NCBI RefSeq assembly: GCF_030445035.2
Contig: NC_080682.1
Coordinates: 28,812,770-28,876,769, forward strand
DNA length: 64,000 bases
Direction of reading: 5' to 3'
DNA from: Dasypus novemcinctus
Lineage: Eukaryota > Chordata > Mammalia > Cingulata > Dasypodidae
The notes below the pieces were generated by a model. The model was not told where the DNA came from and did not search any database. It was given only the letters and a program-made list of their open reading frames with translations. Numbering within the stretch: the stretch's first letter is position 1; every line of letters starts with the position of its first letter. Shown here one piece after another: positions 1 to 12,290 of the stretch. The position numbers and the translations under genes are program-made.

Positions 1-3000
1 TAATCTTTATCCCACCTTTCCCCAAGGAGATCTACAGCCTTTTGTCATAGTTACCTGTGCATTGAGAAAAAGAAAATAAACATTTTGGGGATTATTAGAC
101 ACAGGCTCAGAGGTGACATTAATTCATGGAGATCCAAAACATCACTGTGATCTACCAGTCAGAGCAGGGGCTTATGGGAGTCAGGTGATTGATGGAGTTT
201 AAGCTCAGGTCAATGTCACAGTTGCCAGTGGGTCCCTGAACCCATTCTGTGGTTATTTCCTCAGTTCCAGAAAGCAGAATTGGAATAGGCATACTCAATA
301 ACTTCCAGAATCCCTACATGGATCCCTGACTTGTGGAGTTGTGGAGTGAGGACAATTGAGGTTGGAAAGGCCAAGTGAAAGCCACTAGAATGGCCCCTAC
401 CTAGAAAAACAGTAAACCAAAAGCAATGTGGATTCCTGGAGTTTGCAGAAATTAGTACCACCATCAAGGATTTGAAGGATGCAGAGTGGTGATTCCCAAC
501 ACATCCCCATTCAACTCTCCTATTTGACCTGTACAGAAAACAGATCTTGGTGGATGACAGTAGATTATCATAAATTTAACCAGGTGGTGACTCTAATTAT
601 AGCTGCTGTCCCAGATGTAGTATCATTGCTTGAGCAAATCAACACATCCCCTGGTACCTGGTATGCAGCTTTTGATTTTGCCTATGCTTTTTTCTCAATT
701 TCCATTAGTAAGGACCACTAGAAACAGCTTGCTTTCAGCTGGCAAGGCCAGCAGTATGCCATCACTGTTCTTGGTCATGGGTATATTCACTCTCCAGCCC
801 TATGTCATAATATTGCCCACAGTGAACTTGATCATCTCTCCCTCCCACAAGACATCACACTGTCCATTATATTGATATCATTTTGATAGGACCTACTGAG
901 CAAAAAGTAGCAAAGACTTGAGACTTATTAGTAAGGCACTTGTGCGAGAAAGAATGGGAGATAAATCCAACTAAAATACAAGGTTCTTCCACCTCAGTGA
1001 AATTTCTAGGTGTCCAGTGGTGTGGGGCATGTCAAGATTTCCCTTCTAAAGTGAAGGATAAACTATTGTATCTGGCTCCTTATATGACCAAAAAAGCACA
1101 ATGCTTAGTTGGCCTCTTTGTATTTTGGAGATGACACATTCCTCATTTGGGTGTGCTAATAAGCCCATTTTTGGCCTCACCAGAAAAGCTGCTAATTTTG
1201 GTTGGGGACTGGAACAAGAAGAGGCTCTGTGTCAGGTTCGGGCTGCTGTGCAAGTTGCACTAACACTTGGGCCATATGATCCAACAGATCCAATGGTGCT
1301 TAAAGTTTCAGTGGTAAATAGAAATGCTCTCTGGAGCCATTAGCTGGCCCTTATAGGAGAATCACAAAGCAGACCCTTAGGATTTTGGAGCAAAGCCTAC
1401 CATCCTCTGCAGATAACTACTCCCCTTTTGAGAAACAGGTTTTTGCCTGCTACTGCGTCTTAGTAGAGACTGAATGCTTAAATATGGGCCATCAAGTTAC
1501 CATGACACCTGAGTTGCCTATCCTGAGCTGGGTGTTGTCTGACCAACCAAACCATTAAGTTGGGTGTGCACAGCAGCACTCCATAGTAAAGTGGAAGTGG
1601 TATAGACAACATAGGTCTCAAGCAGGTCCTGAAGGCATAAATAAATTACATGAGGTAGTAACCCAAACGTCGATGATCACCACCCCTGCCCTGTTACCTT
1701 CTCTTTCCCAGCCCAGGGCTTTGGCCTCTTGGGGAATTCCTGACAATCAGCTGACTGAGAAATAGAAAACTCAGACCTGGTTTACAGATGGTTTGGCACA
1801 ATATGCTGGTACCACTTAAAGGTGCAAAGGTGGACAGCTACAGCACTACAGTCCCTTTTTGGGATATCCCTAAATGACAGTGGTGAGGGCAAATCCTCTC
1901 AGTTGGCAGAACTTCAAATAGTGCACATGGTTGTTCATTTTACTTGGAAGAAGAAATGGCCAGAAGTGCATTTGCACACTGATTTTGGGCTGTTGCCAAT
2001 GATTTGACTGGATGGTCAGGGCCTTGGAAAGAACATGATTGGACAAAGAGAACTGGGGAAGAGGTATGTGGACTGAACTTCTTCAGTGGAAAAAAAACAT
2101 GAAAATCACCAGAGGGTAATTTCAGAAGAGGAGGATTTTAATAATCAAGTAGATAAGATGACCTGCACTGTGGCTTTTGCTCAGCCTCTTTCCCAGGCAC
2201 TCCTGTCATTGCCCAGTTGGTTGATGAACAAAGAGGCCATGCAGGTAGGGATGGAGGTATGCATGGGCTCAGCAACACAAACTTCCCCTTACCAAGGCTG
2301 ACTTGCCTACAGCCACTATTGAGTGCCCAATCTGCAAGTAGCAAAGACCCATACTCACGCCCTATATGGCACCATTCCTCAAGGTGACCAACATGCCACC
2401 TGGTGGCAGATTGACTACATTGGACCACTTCTACCAATGGAAGGGGCAGCAATTTGTTTTAACTGGGATAGACACATACTCTGGATATGGGTTTGCATTT
2501 ACTGCATGCAATTCTTCTTCCAAAACTGCCATCTGTGGACTTATAGAATGTCTGTCTACTGCCATGACATTCCACATAGCATTACTTCCAATCAGGGAAC
2601 CCATTTCACAGTAAATGATGTGTGGGAATGGGCACATGCCCTTGGAATTCACTGAACTTACCATGTTCCCCATCTCCCTAAAGCAGCTGGATTGACAGAA
2701 CAGTGAAATGGCCTTTTGAAGTCTCAATTACTGCACCAACTAGGTGGCAATACTTGTAGGGCTGGGACAGTGTTCTCCAGGAGGCTGTGTATGTTTTAAA
2801 TAAGTATCCACTCTGTGGTGCTCTTTCTCCCATAACCAGGATCCATGGGTCCAGGAATCAAGGGGTGGAAATGGGAGTAGCACTACTCACTATTACCCTT
2901 TGTGATGCACTAGGAAAATTTTTGCTTCCTGTACCTGCAACTTCAAACTCTGCTGGTCTACAGGTTTAAGTCCCAGAAGAAGGAGGGCTGTCACCTGAAC

Positions 3001-3345
3001 ACAACAGTGATCCCATTGAACTGGAAGTTAAAACTGTCACCTGAACACTTTCGGCTCCTTTTACCTCTGAATCAACAAAGAAGGGAATTACTGTCCTGGC
3101 TGGGGTGACTGATTCTGACTATTGAGGGGAAATAGGACTGCATCTGCATATTTGGGATAAAGAAATATTTGCCTGGAATACAGGAGAACCTCTAGAGCAT
3201 CTCCCATTACTGCCATGTCCTATGATTAAAATCAATGGATACTTGCAACAACCCAATCTAAACAGGACTAACAATCACCCATAATCTTCAGGAATGAAAG
3301 TTTCGGTCACCCCACAGGCAAAGAACCACAGCCAGCTGAAGTGCT
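1..3345 (+). pseudogene. ERVL pol remnant (PR-RT-RH-IN-dUTPase)
   Basis: Degraded pol of an ERVL element. The protease triad codons for DTGS are intact at 98-109. The RT region (about 480-1340) includes [14 protein letters not shown] and, at 868-879, a YIDD-type box read as Y-I-D-I, so the second catalytic Asp is lost. RNase H follows near 1770-2080 (FTDG). Integrase covers about 2380-2750 (WWQIDYIGP; then SNQGTHFT, where the usual Asp is Asn). A dUTPase-like stretch follows at about 3060-3330 (GVTDSDY). The frame changes repeatedly and stops interrupt every domain. No functional product is possible. The family call rests on domain order and on the LTR that follows. Confidence 0.85.
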
Positions 3346-3777
3346 TGCTGAGGGTAATGGAAACATGGGATGGGTAGTGGAAGAAGGTAGTGATAAATAT
3401 GAACTTCATCCACATGACCAGTTACAGAAATGAGGACTATAATGGTCAAGAATCTTTCTTCCTTGTTTCATTATGATGATTGTATATATACATAAAACAA
3501 TTCTTTTTGTCTTCTTCCTCAAACTTTCCCCTTAGCATATAACAAGTTTTATTCATTTCATGTCATAATATCTGAACATGTCAAGTTTGTGAGTAAATGT
3601 TACCTAAGAACTTGCACCCTATTCTGTATGGAATTAATGTGTTTCCTGTTTTATGCAGGATAGTTGAACATTGTTAGGCAGAAATATATATACATGCATG
3701 TCTGTTATTGTTCTTACTTAGAGATTAAGTATGGTTTAAGGTAACATGTATTGTTGCTGAGTTGAGAAGGGGTGGAC

Positions 3778-4237
3778 TGTGATGGTTAGGCTATTGTGTC
3801 AACTTTTCCAGGTAATCATGCTAAGTTGTTTGGTCAAACAAGCACTGGGCTAACTGTAATACAAGGGTATTTATGGACTTTAGTCACCATTGATTTTACT
3901 GCAGTGGTAAATCATAGATAGCTTGTTATAATTACATCAATCCAGGAGATTGCCATCAGCAATGAGTGACACTTAACCCAATCAGTTGAATGCCTTAAAA
4001 GGGGAAGTGATTCCAGCATCGAGAGAGAATTTCCCAGCTCGTCTTTGGAAAGCCAACATCTCCTAGAACTTACTAAGAAACTTCATTGGACTTTCATTGC
4101 AGCCTGGTTGCAGCCTGACTGTGGCACCTGGACTTATGCCCATCCCCACGGCTGTGTAAGAGAATCTTATAGAATCACATACTATTGACAGATATCTCTT
4201 GTTGATTCTGTTTCCCTAGAGAACCCTGACTAATACA
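3778..4237 (+). repeat. MLT2-like LTR (3' LTR of the ERVL element)
   Basis: 460-bp LTR starting TGTGATGG and ending CTGACTAATACA, the characteristic ends of MLT2-type ERVL LTRs. It follows directly on the ERVL pol/dUTPase remnant and a purine-rich tract, so it is the 3' LTR of that provirus. Confidence 0.88.
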
Positions 4238-4686
4238 CCATAGGAAATTTTAGTCAGTCTTGAAGTCATGTCATATGTTCCAAATAATGTTCTGTAAACT
4301 ATTTATATTTGCACCATAACTCAAGCTCCAAATTTCCTATATAAACAAGGAACCAATCAATAAAGCAGGAAACTATTTAGATAAGGAACAGTGATGGAAG
4401 AAGAAAGACCTATACAAACAGTCTGGAAAGGCAATGTAAGCCTTACCTAGAACTGTTGATATGAGGAAAAAATAGTTTCATAGAATTGGAGGAAAGAATA
4501 AAAGTACAGAAAGAGAAATGTTAAAGTGAGGTATCAGAGAAAGAAGAATACAGGTTGAAGCATATGTATTAGAAATATAAACTTTTGACAAAACAATTTA
4601 GAAACCTCAAACTACCTATTCTATGTAACTGCACATTTTGACCAGCTATAACATTATACTGTGCTTTTAAGTTTTTCACATAGAAG
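4238..4686. other. Unassigned AT-rich spacer
   Basis: No coding potential, RNA gene or repeat recognised between the ERVL LTR and the CpG-rich patch. Confidence 0.5.
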
Positions 4687-5200
4687 GAGCAGCAGGGGAT
4701 CTATCGACGACTGGGCAAATACCTCACTGCAGGGGGTGGGGTGGGGGGGCAGCCACATGCTTGGGGTGCAGACAAGCTGATTGGCTGGCCTGCATCATCT
4801 CCACCCAGGGGCATGGACTCTCGGCCAGGTGGGCGCAGCGGCAGAGGGGCTGCAGGTATGAGCTCGGGGCCCTGGCACCTCGTCCCACCCCCACCACAAT
4901 GTTCCTAGTATTCGTTTTTGGGAAGGAAACCTCAGACCTGGTTTGTTTTGTTTTTTTTTGGAGGTTCTGGGGCACGAATCCCGGACCTGGGCAATGTGAA
5001 GCAGGTGCTCAACTGCAGAGCCGGCCCGGTCTACAGGCTCTTGAGGTGACTTAGAATATGCTGGTTCACAGCCCTTCCGGAGCCTGGCTCGAGGGCCTGG
5101 GCCTGGGCCCGTGGGGTGGCTCCGCACCCACAGGTGCCGGTCCACATCCCTGAGGTGACTTAAAGCCCCTGCCTCCGAGGAGCTGGTCAGGAGTTGAGTC
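4687..5200. other. CpG- and GC-rich patch with an embedded SINE-like segment
   Basis: Strikingly GC-rich against AT-rich surroundings, with a G-run (about 4731-4750) and many CpGs. Overlapping open frames on both strands here follow from base composition, and none has recognisable domains. Part of it (about 4943-5042) matches an antisense tRNA-derived SINE also seen near 47.3 kb. The rest may be a GC-rich SINE family or a decayed CpG island. Confidence 0.45.
4943..5042 (-). repeat. tRNA-derived SINE fragment, antisense
   Basis: Begins with a T-run (the poly(A) tail read backwards), then a GG..CTGGGG..GAA.CC.GGACCTGGGCAATGTGAAGCAGGTGCTCAAC-type stretch. This is the same layout as the antisense copies at 47283 and 47386, and the complement of the short sense copy at 7033. 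Diverged. Confidence 0.55.
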
Positions 5201-5376
5201 TGAAAATAGACAATGTGCAAAGAAAGGTGCCCCAGTGCAGTGAGTCAGTTGCTTACCAAACCATTTCAGCAAGAGGGTGCCATCACCAGGCTCACTTCCT
5301 CACTCACGGTGACTTTGCAGATTCTAAGAAATGATTTTAGTTTAGTTTTCACACAAAGGAAGAAAATATTGATTAA

Positions 5377-5840
5377 TGTAACCTAGCAGCCTACTGCCTC
5401 AGTCTCCTACTCCTGGGTTAAGCAAGAACAAAGGAAACCAGCTTAAGCCAGTCCTATAGGCAGTAAAAAAGATGCCTGAGAAAGAGCTAAGTCAATACCA
5501 ATTCAGCACTAAATTCCATTCCTTATTTGGCAAAGGGGAACAGGTGAAAACTAAAATGGTTGGAATGTGATGGGGGAAGCAGTTAATCACAAACTTTTGC
5601 ATGGGAAAGTTAGATCTTCTCGGATAGGTTGTAACTTCTGAAGTATCCAATCTATGGAGAAACAGAGGGAGGGCTTGCGTGCTAGATTTAGGGGTATAAA
5701 TTGTGTCATTTTTCTTCATTCAGTGCACCAGCCATGTTTTCTGGTTGTGTGCCCCTCCTTGCAAGATTGAGAATAAATTCCTTTCTTCTCCACAATTAGG
5801 TGAGCCTTATTTTCTTCCAGAAGAAGATTTCTTTCTAACA
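5377..5840 (+). repeat. Probable solo LTR, class I ERV type
   Basis: 464-bp segment starting TGTAACC and ending TTCTAACA. It has a TATA-like box (GGGTATAAA, about 5692-5700) and a polyadenylation signal AATAAA at 5772-5777 followed by a T/C-rich stretch, the expected U3-R-U5 order. No clean target-site duplication was found, so the ends are tentative. Confidence 0.6.
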
Positions 5841-6600
5841 CAGATCTGAAAGTGCAGGCAGGTCTCAGCCTTGCAACAGGACAGATTGTGGCCCCCCCAA
5901 GCTGCTTGCAGTCAAGTAATTACTAAAGCAAGTTTAGAAAAGATAAGCTCAGCTTTTTCATAACAAAGTCTTACATTTCATGTGGGGCATGATGGGGAGG
6001 CAGTCCCCCTCTTCCTCACAGCGCTGACAGGGGCTGCGCCGCCCACCCCCCCGGTGCTGACCCCTCTTCCACCACCTGAGGAAGGCTTGCCAGTGGGCTT
6101 GGGTCCAACCTGGAGGCCACAGCACACCCCTAGAATCTAACTCCTCACTTGGCCTGAGTGTTCTTGGAGGACCCCCTTCAGGGGACACATTCCACAGCAC
6201 CATGAGTTGCTCAGCCTGCATTTGCTTCTCTACCTTTAGCCTGCCTGCAGAGCTGGGTGTCTTGGCTGCTTCCTCCAGGGGCTGAAGGACAGCTGAGGAT
6301 GGAGTGCTGCCTTGGCTTTGAATGTGGCCATTTAATCCCTGCTGTTTGGTGGGGTGGTGCTTAAAACTGGTTTTCACTTTGTTTGTATATGAATGTGGTC
6401 ATTTGTTTACCAGCTATCTGTGTTTTTCCTTGAATTGTCACTTTTCTTTGACAGGTGTCTCAGTGTTTCTGTGCATTGTACTAAGCTTTTTCTATATTGA
6501 GAACATCTATGTGTGATTTTGCAAATATTTTTTCCTAAATAGTTTGCACTCAGTCTTTTAATTTTATGATGTATACTACACATATATAAATAGAATTTAA
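5841..6600. other. Unassigned, partly GC-rich sequence
   Basis: 5841-6370 is moderately GC-rich. An open minus-strand frame of 139 codons (5958-6377) shows no domain I recognise and is biased in composition. It could be a fragment of a retrocopy or of an LTR. 6371-6600 is T-rich with nothing identifiable. Confidence 0.35.
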
Positions 6601-6619
6601 GTCCTCGGGTAAAAAAAAA

Positions 6620-7330
6620 TTGTCACATAATTAAAAGTGTATTAATGACCTCCCTGGGAAATCCACAAACATTTTTTTCTTATTTTAAATGTGCCATGGG
6701 AGAGGATTTATATTAATATTAACTGAGGGGAAGTTAAGAAAAAATTGCTTATGTCATTAAGGAAAAGGTACAAGGAAAGAAATAAAATACAAACTCTTAT
6801 TAATATGATGAAATCAATCCATTATTTTTTATATATGCCTAGGATTCACAAGAAAAATATCAGTCTTAATGCAAATCTTTCCATTAGTTCAATGATATAC
6901 CAGAGTCCATATTGGTACAAGATAAATAACATAGGATTTGGAATCTAAGAGTAAGTGTGGCTCAGCTCAGTTACTAAAACTGTGCATAATATTAAACTTC
7001 CTCTCTAAAGTTTACTCTATAAAATAGCTATATGGGAGAGCAGATGTGGCTCAAGTGGTTGATGCTGCTTCCCATGTACAAGGTCCTGGGTTTAATGCCC
7101 AGGCCCAGTACCTAAAAAAAAAAAAAGCTATGTGTTTGAATGAGCAAGAAGACACAATACTGTACAGAGAGAAAATTAAATATATGACAATGAATACGTA
7201 AAGAATTTTCTTCTAATATTTCAGTATTTATTGTAAATTAAGAATCATATAACTGAATTTTGTCATCAAATGTATTTATTTTTACAAGTTAATAAATACT
7301 GAGTCTCAAAGTTAATATTAAAACCAAATC
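6620..7330. repeat. Noncoding segment related to 61680-62222
   Basis: AT-rich sequence that aligns collinearly by eye with 61680-62222 over several hundred bases. Shared blocks include ATTAATATTAACTGA, ATGATG(A/T)AATCAATC(C/T)ATTATT, AGAAAAATATCAG and TTGGAATCT(A/G)A(G/A)AGTAAGTGT. It is interrupted by a SINE at 7033-7125 and cut off by L1 sequence near 7340. It is either an undescribed old interspersed repeat or an ancient local duplication. Confidence 0.6.
7033..7125 (+). repeat. Short tRNA-derived SINE
   Basis: A tRNA-like head (GTGGCTCAAGTGGTTGATG, an A-box-like stretch) is followed by a degraded B box and a 13-base A tail. AGCTAT-type sequence flanks both sides (about 7026 and 7126), consistent with a short target-site duplication. 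Confidence 0.75.
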
Positions 7331-7340
7331 ATAGATTGAA

Positions 7341-10300
7341 GGGAAAAAAAATCACATGATTATATCTATAGATGCAGAAAATGCATTTGACAAAATATAG
7401 CACCATTTCTTGATAAAAACACTGCAAAAGATTGGAATACAAGGAAATTTTTTGAACATGATAAAGAGTATATATGAAAAACCCACAGCCAACATCATTT
7501 ACAATGGTGAAATCCTAAAATCCTTCCCTCTAAGATCAGGAACAAGACAAGGATGCCCACTCTCTCCCCTTCTATTTAATATTATCTTAGAAGTACTTGC
7601 TTGAGCACTGAGGCAAGAACCAGATAAAAAAAAAGGCATTCAAATTGAAAAGGAAGAAGTGAAAATTTCATGATTTGCAGATGACATGATTCCATACATA
7701 GAAAACACTGAGAGGTCTACAACAAGCTTCTGGAACCATATATGAGTTTAGTAAAGTCATAGGTTATAAGATCAATGAGCAAAAATCAGTAGCATTTTTG
7801 TAGACCAATAATGAGCAAGCTCAGGAGGAAATCAAGAAACAAACACCATTTACAATAGTAAATAAAAAAATCAATTTCCTAGGATAAATTTAACTAAAGA
7901 AGTAAAAAGCTTATACACAGAGAACTACAAAAGATTGTTCAAGGAAATCAAAGAAGACCTAAATAAATGGAAGAATATTCCCTGTTCATGGATAGGAAGA
8001 CTAAATATTATTAAGATATCTATCCTACCAAAACTGATCTACACATTCAATGCAATCCCAATAAAAATCAGCACAGCATTCTTTAAGGAACTAGAAAAAC
8101 TAACTATGAAATTTATTTGGAAAGGAAAGAGGCACCGAATAGCCAAAGACATACTGAAAAAGAAAAATGAAATTGGAGGAATCACACTACCTGACTTCAA
8201 AACATACTACAAAGCTACAGTAGTGAAAGCAGCATGGTATTGGCATAAGGAGAGACACACAGACCAATGGAACCAAATTGAGAGTTCTGATATAGATCCT
8301 CATATGTATAGCCATATAGTATCTGATAAAGCCACCAAACTGTCTCAACTGGGAGAGAATGGCCTATTCAACAAATGGTGCCTGGAGAACTGGACATCCA
8401 TATGTTAAAGAATGAAAGAGGATTGCCATCTCACACCTTATACAAATCAACTCAAGATGGATCAAAGACCTAAATATAAGAGCCAAGACATTAAAGACTT
8501 TGGAAAGCAGTGTTGCCATCTCACACCTTATACAAATCAACTCAAGATGGATCAAAGACCTAAATATAAGAGCCAAGACATTAAAGACTTTGGAAAGCAG
8601 TGTAGGGAAGCATATACAAGACCTTGTAATAGGAAATGGCTTCATGAACTTCACACCAAAAGCATGAGCAGCAAAAGAACAAATAGATAAATGGGACGTC
8701 CTCAAAATTAAAGCCTTCTGCACTTCAAAGGAGTTTGTCAAGAAAGTAAAAAGGGAGCCTACACAATGGGAGAAAATATTTGGTAACCATATATCAGATA
8801 GGAGACTTATAACTTGCATATATAAAGAACTCCTGTATCTTGAAAATAAAAAGACAAACAACCCATTTAAAAAATCAGAAAAAGATTTTAACAGACACTT
8901 CTCCAAAGAAGAAATAGAAATGACTAAAAAGCACATGAAAAAATGCTCCAAATTTCTAGCTATCAGGGAAATGCAAATCAAAACTACAATGAGATACCAT
9001 TTTACTCCCATAAGATAGGCAGCTATGAAAAAACAAAACAAAACAGAAGACTACAAATGCTGGAGAGGATGTGGAGGAATGGGAACACTCATCCACTGCT
9101 GGTGGGAATGCAGAAGGATCCAACCATTCTGTAGGACAGTTTGGCGGTTTCTCAAAAAACTAACCATAGATTTGACATATGATCCAGCAGAACTGAAAAC
9201 AAGGACACAAACCAATATATGCACACCAATGTTAATAGCTGCATTGTTCACTATCGCCAAAAGTTGGAATCAACCCAAATGCCCATCAACAGATGAATGG
9301 ATCAATAAATTGTAGTATATACATACAATGGAATACTACTCGGCTTTAAGAACAAATACACTACAAACACACGTGATAACATGGATGAATCTTGAGAACC
9401 TTATGTTGAGTGAAGCAACCCAGGCATTGAAAGACAAATATTACATGACCTCAGTGATATGAAATAAGTAAACCAAGCTGCCTCAGAGAGCTGGAGACTG
9501 GAGGATAGGCTTACAGGAAATCAGGGGTAGAGGAAGGATGTAAGCTGACACCTACATGGGTGAAACGTATGATAAACTGGCGGTAAGTATGTGTACAAGG
9601 AAGGGTTACCTTTGGGTCAGGCTTTGCAGGCTTGAGGGGGGCTAGAGATGGGAGGATGGGTAATATTGCCCAAGAAATTGGGGGGAGGCATTGGGGCAAC
9701 ATTCAAACATAGATGACTGTCAGTTGTTCATTGAGAGTATAATGCTGAGAAAACTTTTCAAAAATATAATAAGGAAAGTTACCTGTTTAAGATACTTAAA
9801 GGGGATAATCTGATGCAGGACAGACTCCTAGGGAATATATGAATGCTCATTTTGCCAGACTGGGTTATATCATTGGGTAGAAATCCATATAATGAGAGTG
9901 AAGGTATACCCACATCCTGGGGAGGACTGATGCCATCAAATAGAGGGAACTGTATTTCTCAAGAGAAATGGTGGCTCTTAGGGCAGTTGAGCATGTCAAG
10001 CCCTCAACACTGTTGCAAGTATCTCTGAACATGGCCCTTCAAACAATGAAGACTGACTCACTGTGGGCCCTAAGGGGAGGGGGAAAGAGGTATTGAATAG
10101 ATGGAACCAATGTAACTGTGTGGGCAATAGAAGTGTTTCACAAGAGTACACAAGGATGGATATAAGACATGTAAAATTACACCAAAAATATAAAGGGGCT
10201 GATAGGCTAAAATATAAATCATAATGTAAAATATAAGATAACTAAAAATTTTGAAAATTTTATAGTCTAAAATATAAACCACGATGTAAACACAAATATT

Positions 10301-10500
10301 ACCTTGTTTGAAAGCTATTGTCACAATATCTGTACATCAGTTTCAGTAAATATGGTATGAATATGTTAAAAGATTATTGCTGTGGAAGGGAAAAGGTGTT
10401 ATGTTGGATATGTGAGAGTACTGTATATTGTATATATGAATTACTGTGATCTAAAACTTTTGTGAAGATAAGCTTAATAATTAGAAAAAAGAACAGAAAA
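7341..10500 (+). mobile_element. 5'-truncated L1 (ORF2 C-terminal half plus 3' UTR)
   Basis: Non-LTR retrotransposon remnant. It enters ORF2 inside the reverse transcriptase (IDAEKAFDK-like, then [14 protein letters not shown] near 7540-7580) and carries a FADDM(I) catalytic box near 7675-7690. It continues through the C-terminal region ([14 protein letters not shown] near 8236-8277) to about 9315. The 3' UTR runs to an A-rich end near 10490. ORF2 is broken by many stops. A perfect 90-bp tandem duplication sits at 8424-8603. It cannot move on its own. Confidence 0.92.
8424..8603 (+). repeat. Perfect 2 x 90-bp tandem duplication within L1 ORF2
   Basis: Bases 8424-8513 and 8514-8603 are identical over 90 bp (30 codons, so frame-preserving). 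Unlike the decayed L1 around them the copies show no differences, which points to a recent duplication or an assembly error. Confidence 0.95.
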
Positions 10501-10544
10501 AGATAAGATGTAGAATTTTTCCAAATTAATATGTATTCTCTATC

Positions 10545-12290
10545 TAACCTTTAAACTCATCGCTATATTCCATTTTACTGTTAAAGGAACCTGGCAATAT
10601 ACTGGGCTTCACTTTTCAGGAAGTTTTGGATCACAGAGAGGTTCAACAATAGCAGCAGAGGAATACTGGTGTGAGATGTTATTGACAGGGGACATATGGT
10701 TGACAGGGAGTTCTACAGGGCATATATCCAGGGTACATAAAAATGTTTGGATATTTTCATAGTGGAAACAATTAAAAACAACAACTGAGGGAGTGCTGAG
10801 TTCCTAGCCAGGAGAGCTCTATCACAGTCCCTAAAAGAACGGCAACAATCCCCCAAGTGCAATGGCAAAGACCAAAAAAGAATGAAGGTCCAACAATGAG
10901 CCCCTGATACTAATGACTATGCTTGTGAGCCTATGCACCTGAAATAAAAACAAGGCCTAGAGCAGAAGTGTGCCTAAGAGTTTCCTCCTGAGAACCTCCG
11001 TGTTGCTCAAATGAGGCCAGTCTCGAAGCCAAACTCAGCATGTAAATTTGTTGCCTTCCTCCCAGCATGGGACATGACTCCCTCCCGGGGATGAGCCTAC
11101 CTAGCACCAAGGGATTACTACCAAGTACCAGCTGATGATGTAACTAGAAAATGACCTTGAATAAAAGGGTCAACTCGGACCAGCAGAATATCTCTACATA
11201 TAATAACAGGAGTTAAAAATGCTTTTAGACCTAAATCAAGGGGGAAATGGAAAGGACAAATGAGCTTATATGGCTATGAGTCTCTAAAAAAGAGCCAGGA
11301 GGTTATCAGAGGGGTTGCCCTTATGCACACCTGAGCAGAGTCCCAGAGACAGATAAAGTAGATACAACCTAGGTATTGGTTCTTCTGAGGACTACAGAGA
11401 CCCACAGGTTTTATGGTCATGGCAGATGGGGTTCAGTGCAATGTCAGTTGGCCCTTCTTTGGAGTTGGTGTTTCTGTGTGATGGAGCTGGACTCAGATGT
11501 GATCTCTTTTCACAAGCCTTTCCTGTTACTTTACCAGAATTGTAGTTGGTGCTGGGGTTTAATATATACTCAGGGGATCTGAATCTCTGGACTGACTGTA
11601 TGATAGCCATGCCCTGAGCCTCAACAGACTTCAGCTCCTACACTCTGGTTTATTGGACTTACCCCACTCAGTTAACATGGAGTTGAAGCGGGTCAACCAC
11701 CACACCATGGAGCCAAGAGTGCCTATAACTGAAAGCAGGAGGAATGCATCCAGCATCCATGTGGAATCTAAGCCCACTCTTGACATAGATGTGGAATGGA
11801 CACAACCAATCCAAGGTCCACAGGATGGAGGAATAGAATATGGATTAGAGTGGACTTACTGATATTCTATTCATGAACTATTGTGATTCGTAATTGAAGA
11901 AAATGTGGCATTGGTGTGGAGAAAGTGGCCATGGTGGCTGCTGGGGGTGGGGAATGGGAAGAAGAGATGAGATGTGGAGGTGTTTTTGAGACTTGGATTT
12001 GTCCTGGGTGGTGCTGCAGGGACAATTACTGGACATTGTATGTCCTCCCATGGCCCACTGGATGGAACGTGGGAGAGTGTGGGCTATGATGTGGACCATT
12101 GACCATGAGGTGCAGTGATGCTCAGAGATGTACTCACCAAATGCAATGAATGTCTCATGATGATGGAGGAGAATGTTGCTATGGGGGGAGTTGTGGGGTG
12201 AGGGGGTGGGGGTATATGTGGACCTCATATTTTTTGAATGTAATATTAAAAAAATGAATAAAGACAAAAAATGTAAAAAAAAAAAACCAA
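10545..12290 (+). mobile_element. Xenarthran-type L1 3' UTR, 5'-truncated copy
   Basis: About 1.75 kb of noncoding sequence ending GAATGAATAAAGACAAAAAATG and an A-run (12277-12288). From memory it matches a long, abundant 3' end typical of armadillo and sloth L1 elements. G-rich runs near the 3' end (about 12181-12212) are typical of L1 3' UTRs. It directly follows the previous L1 but has its own tail, so I treat it as a separate insertion. Short open frames inside it are not genes. Confidence 0.7.

Larger units (their letters stand above)
1..4237 (+). mobile_element. ERVL-family provirus, 3' part (pol plus 3' LTR)
   Basis: Old class III (ERVL) endogenous retrovirus entering the window from the left. 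Reading the plus strand and allowing many frame changes gives protease, reverse transcriptase, RNase H, integrase and then a dUTPase-like segment. A dUTPase placed after integrase is characteristic of ERVL. A purine-rich tract (about 3760-3772) precedes an LTR at 3778-4237. No env is seen, as expected for ERVL. Stops and indels are frequent, so the element is long dead. The 5' LTR and gag lie outside the window. Confidence 0.88.

Noticed and set aside
4724-5272. Several overlapping open frames on both strands (up to 141 codons)
   Set aside because: They follow from the CpG/GC-rich composition, overlap each other on both strands and show no domain.
5377-5840. Target-site duplication for the LTR at 5377-5840
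   Set aside because: Flanks (TTAA and CAGA) do not match under any nearby choice of ends, so no duplication is claimed.
5958-6377. 139-codon minus-strand open frame
   Set aside because: No recognisable family, biased composition, no supporting start or splice context. Noted only as unassigned sequence.
8364-9041. 225-codon minus-strand frame across the L1
   Set aside because: It is the antisense shadow of L1 ORF2 and owes its length partly to the 90-bp duplication.
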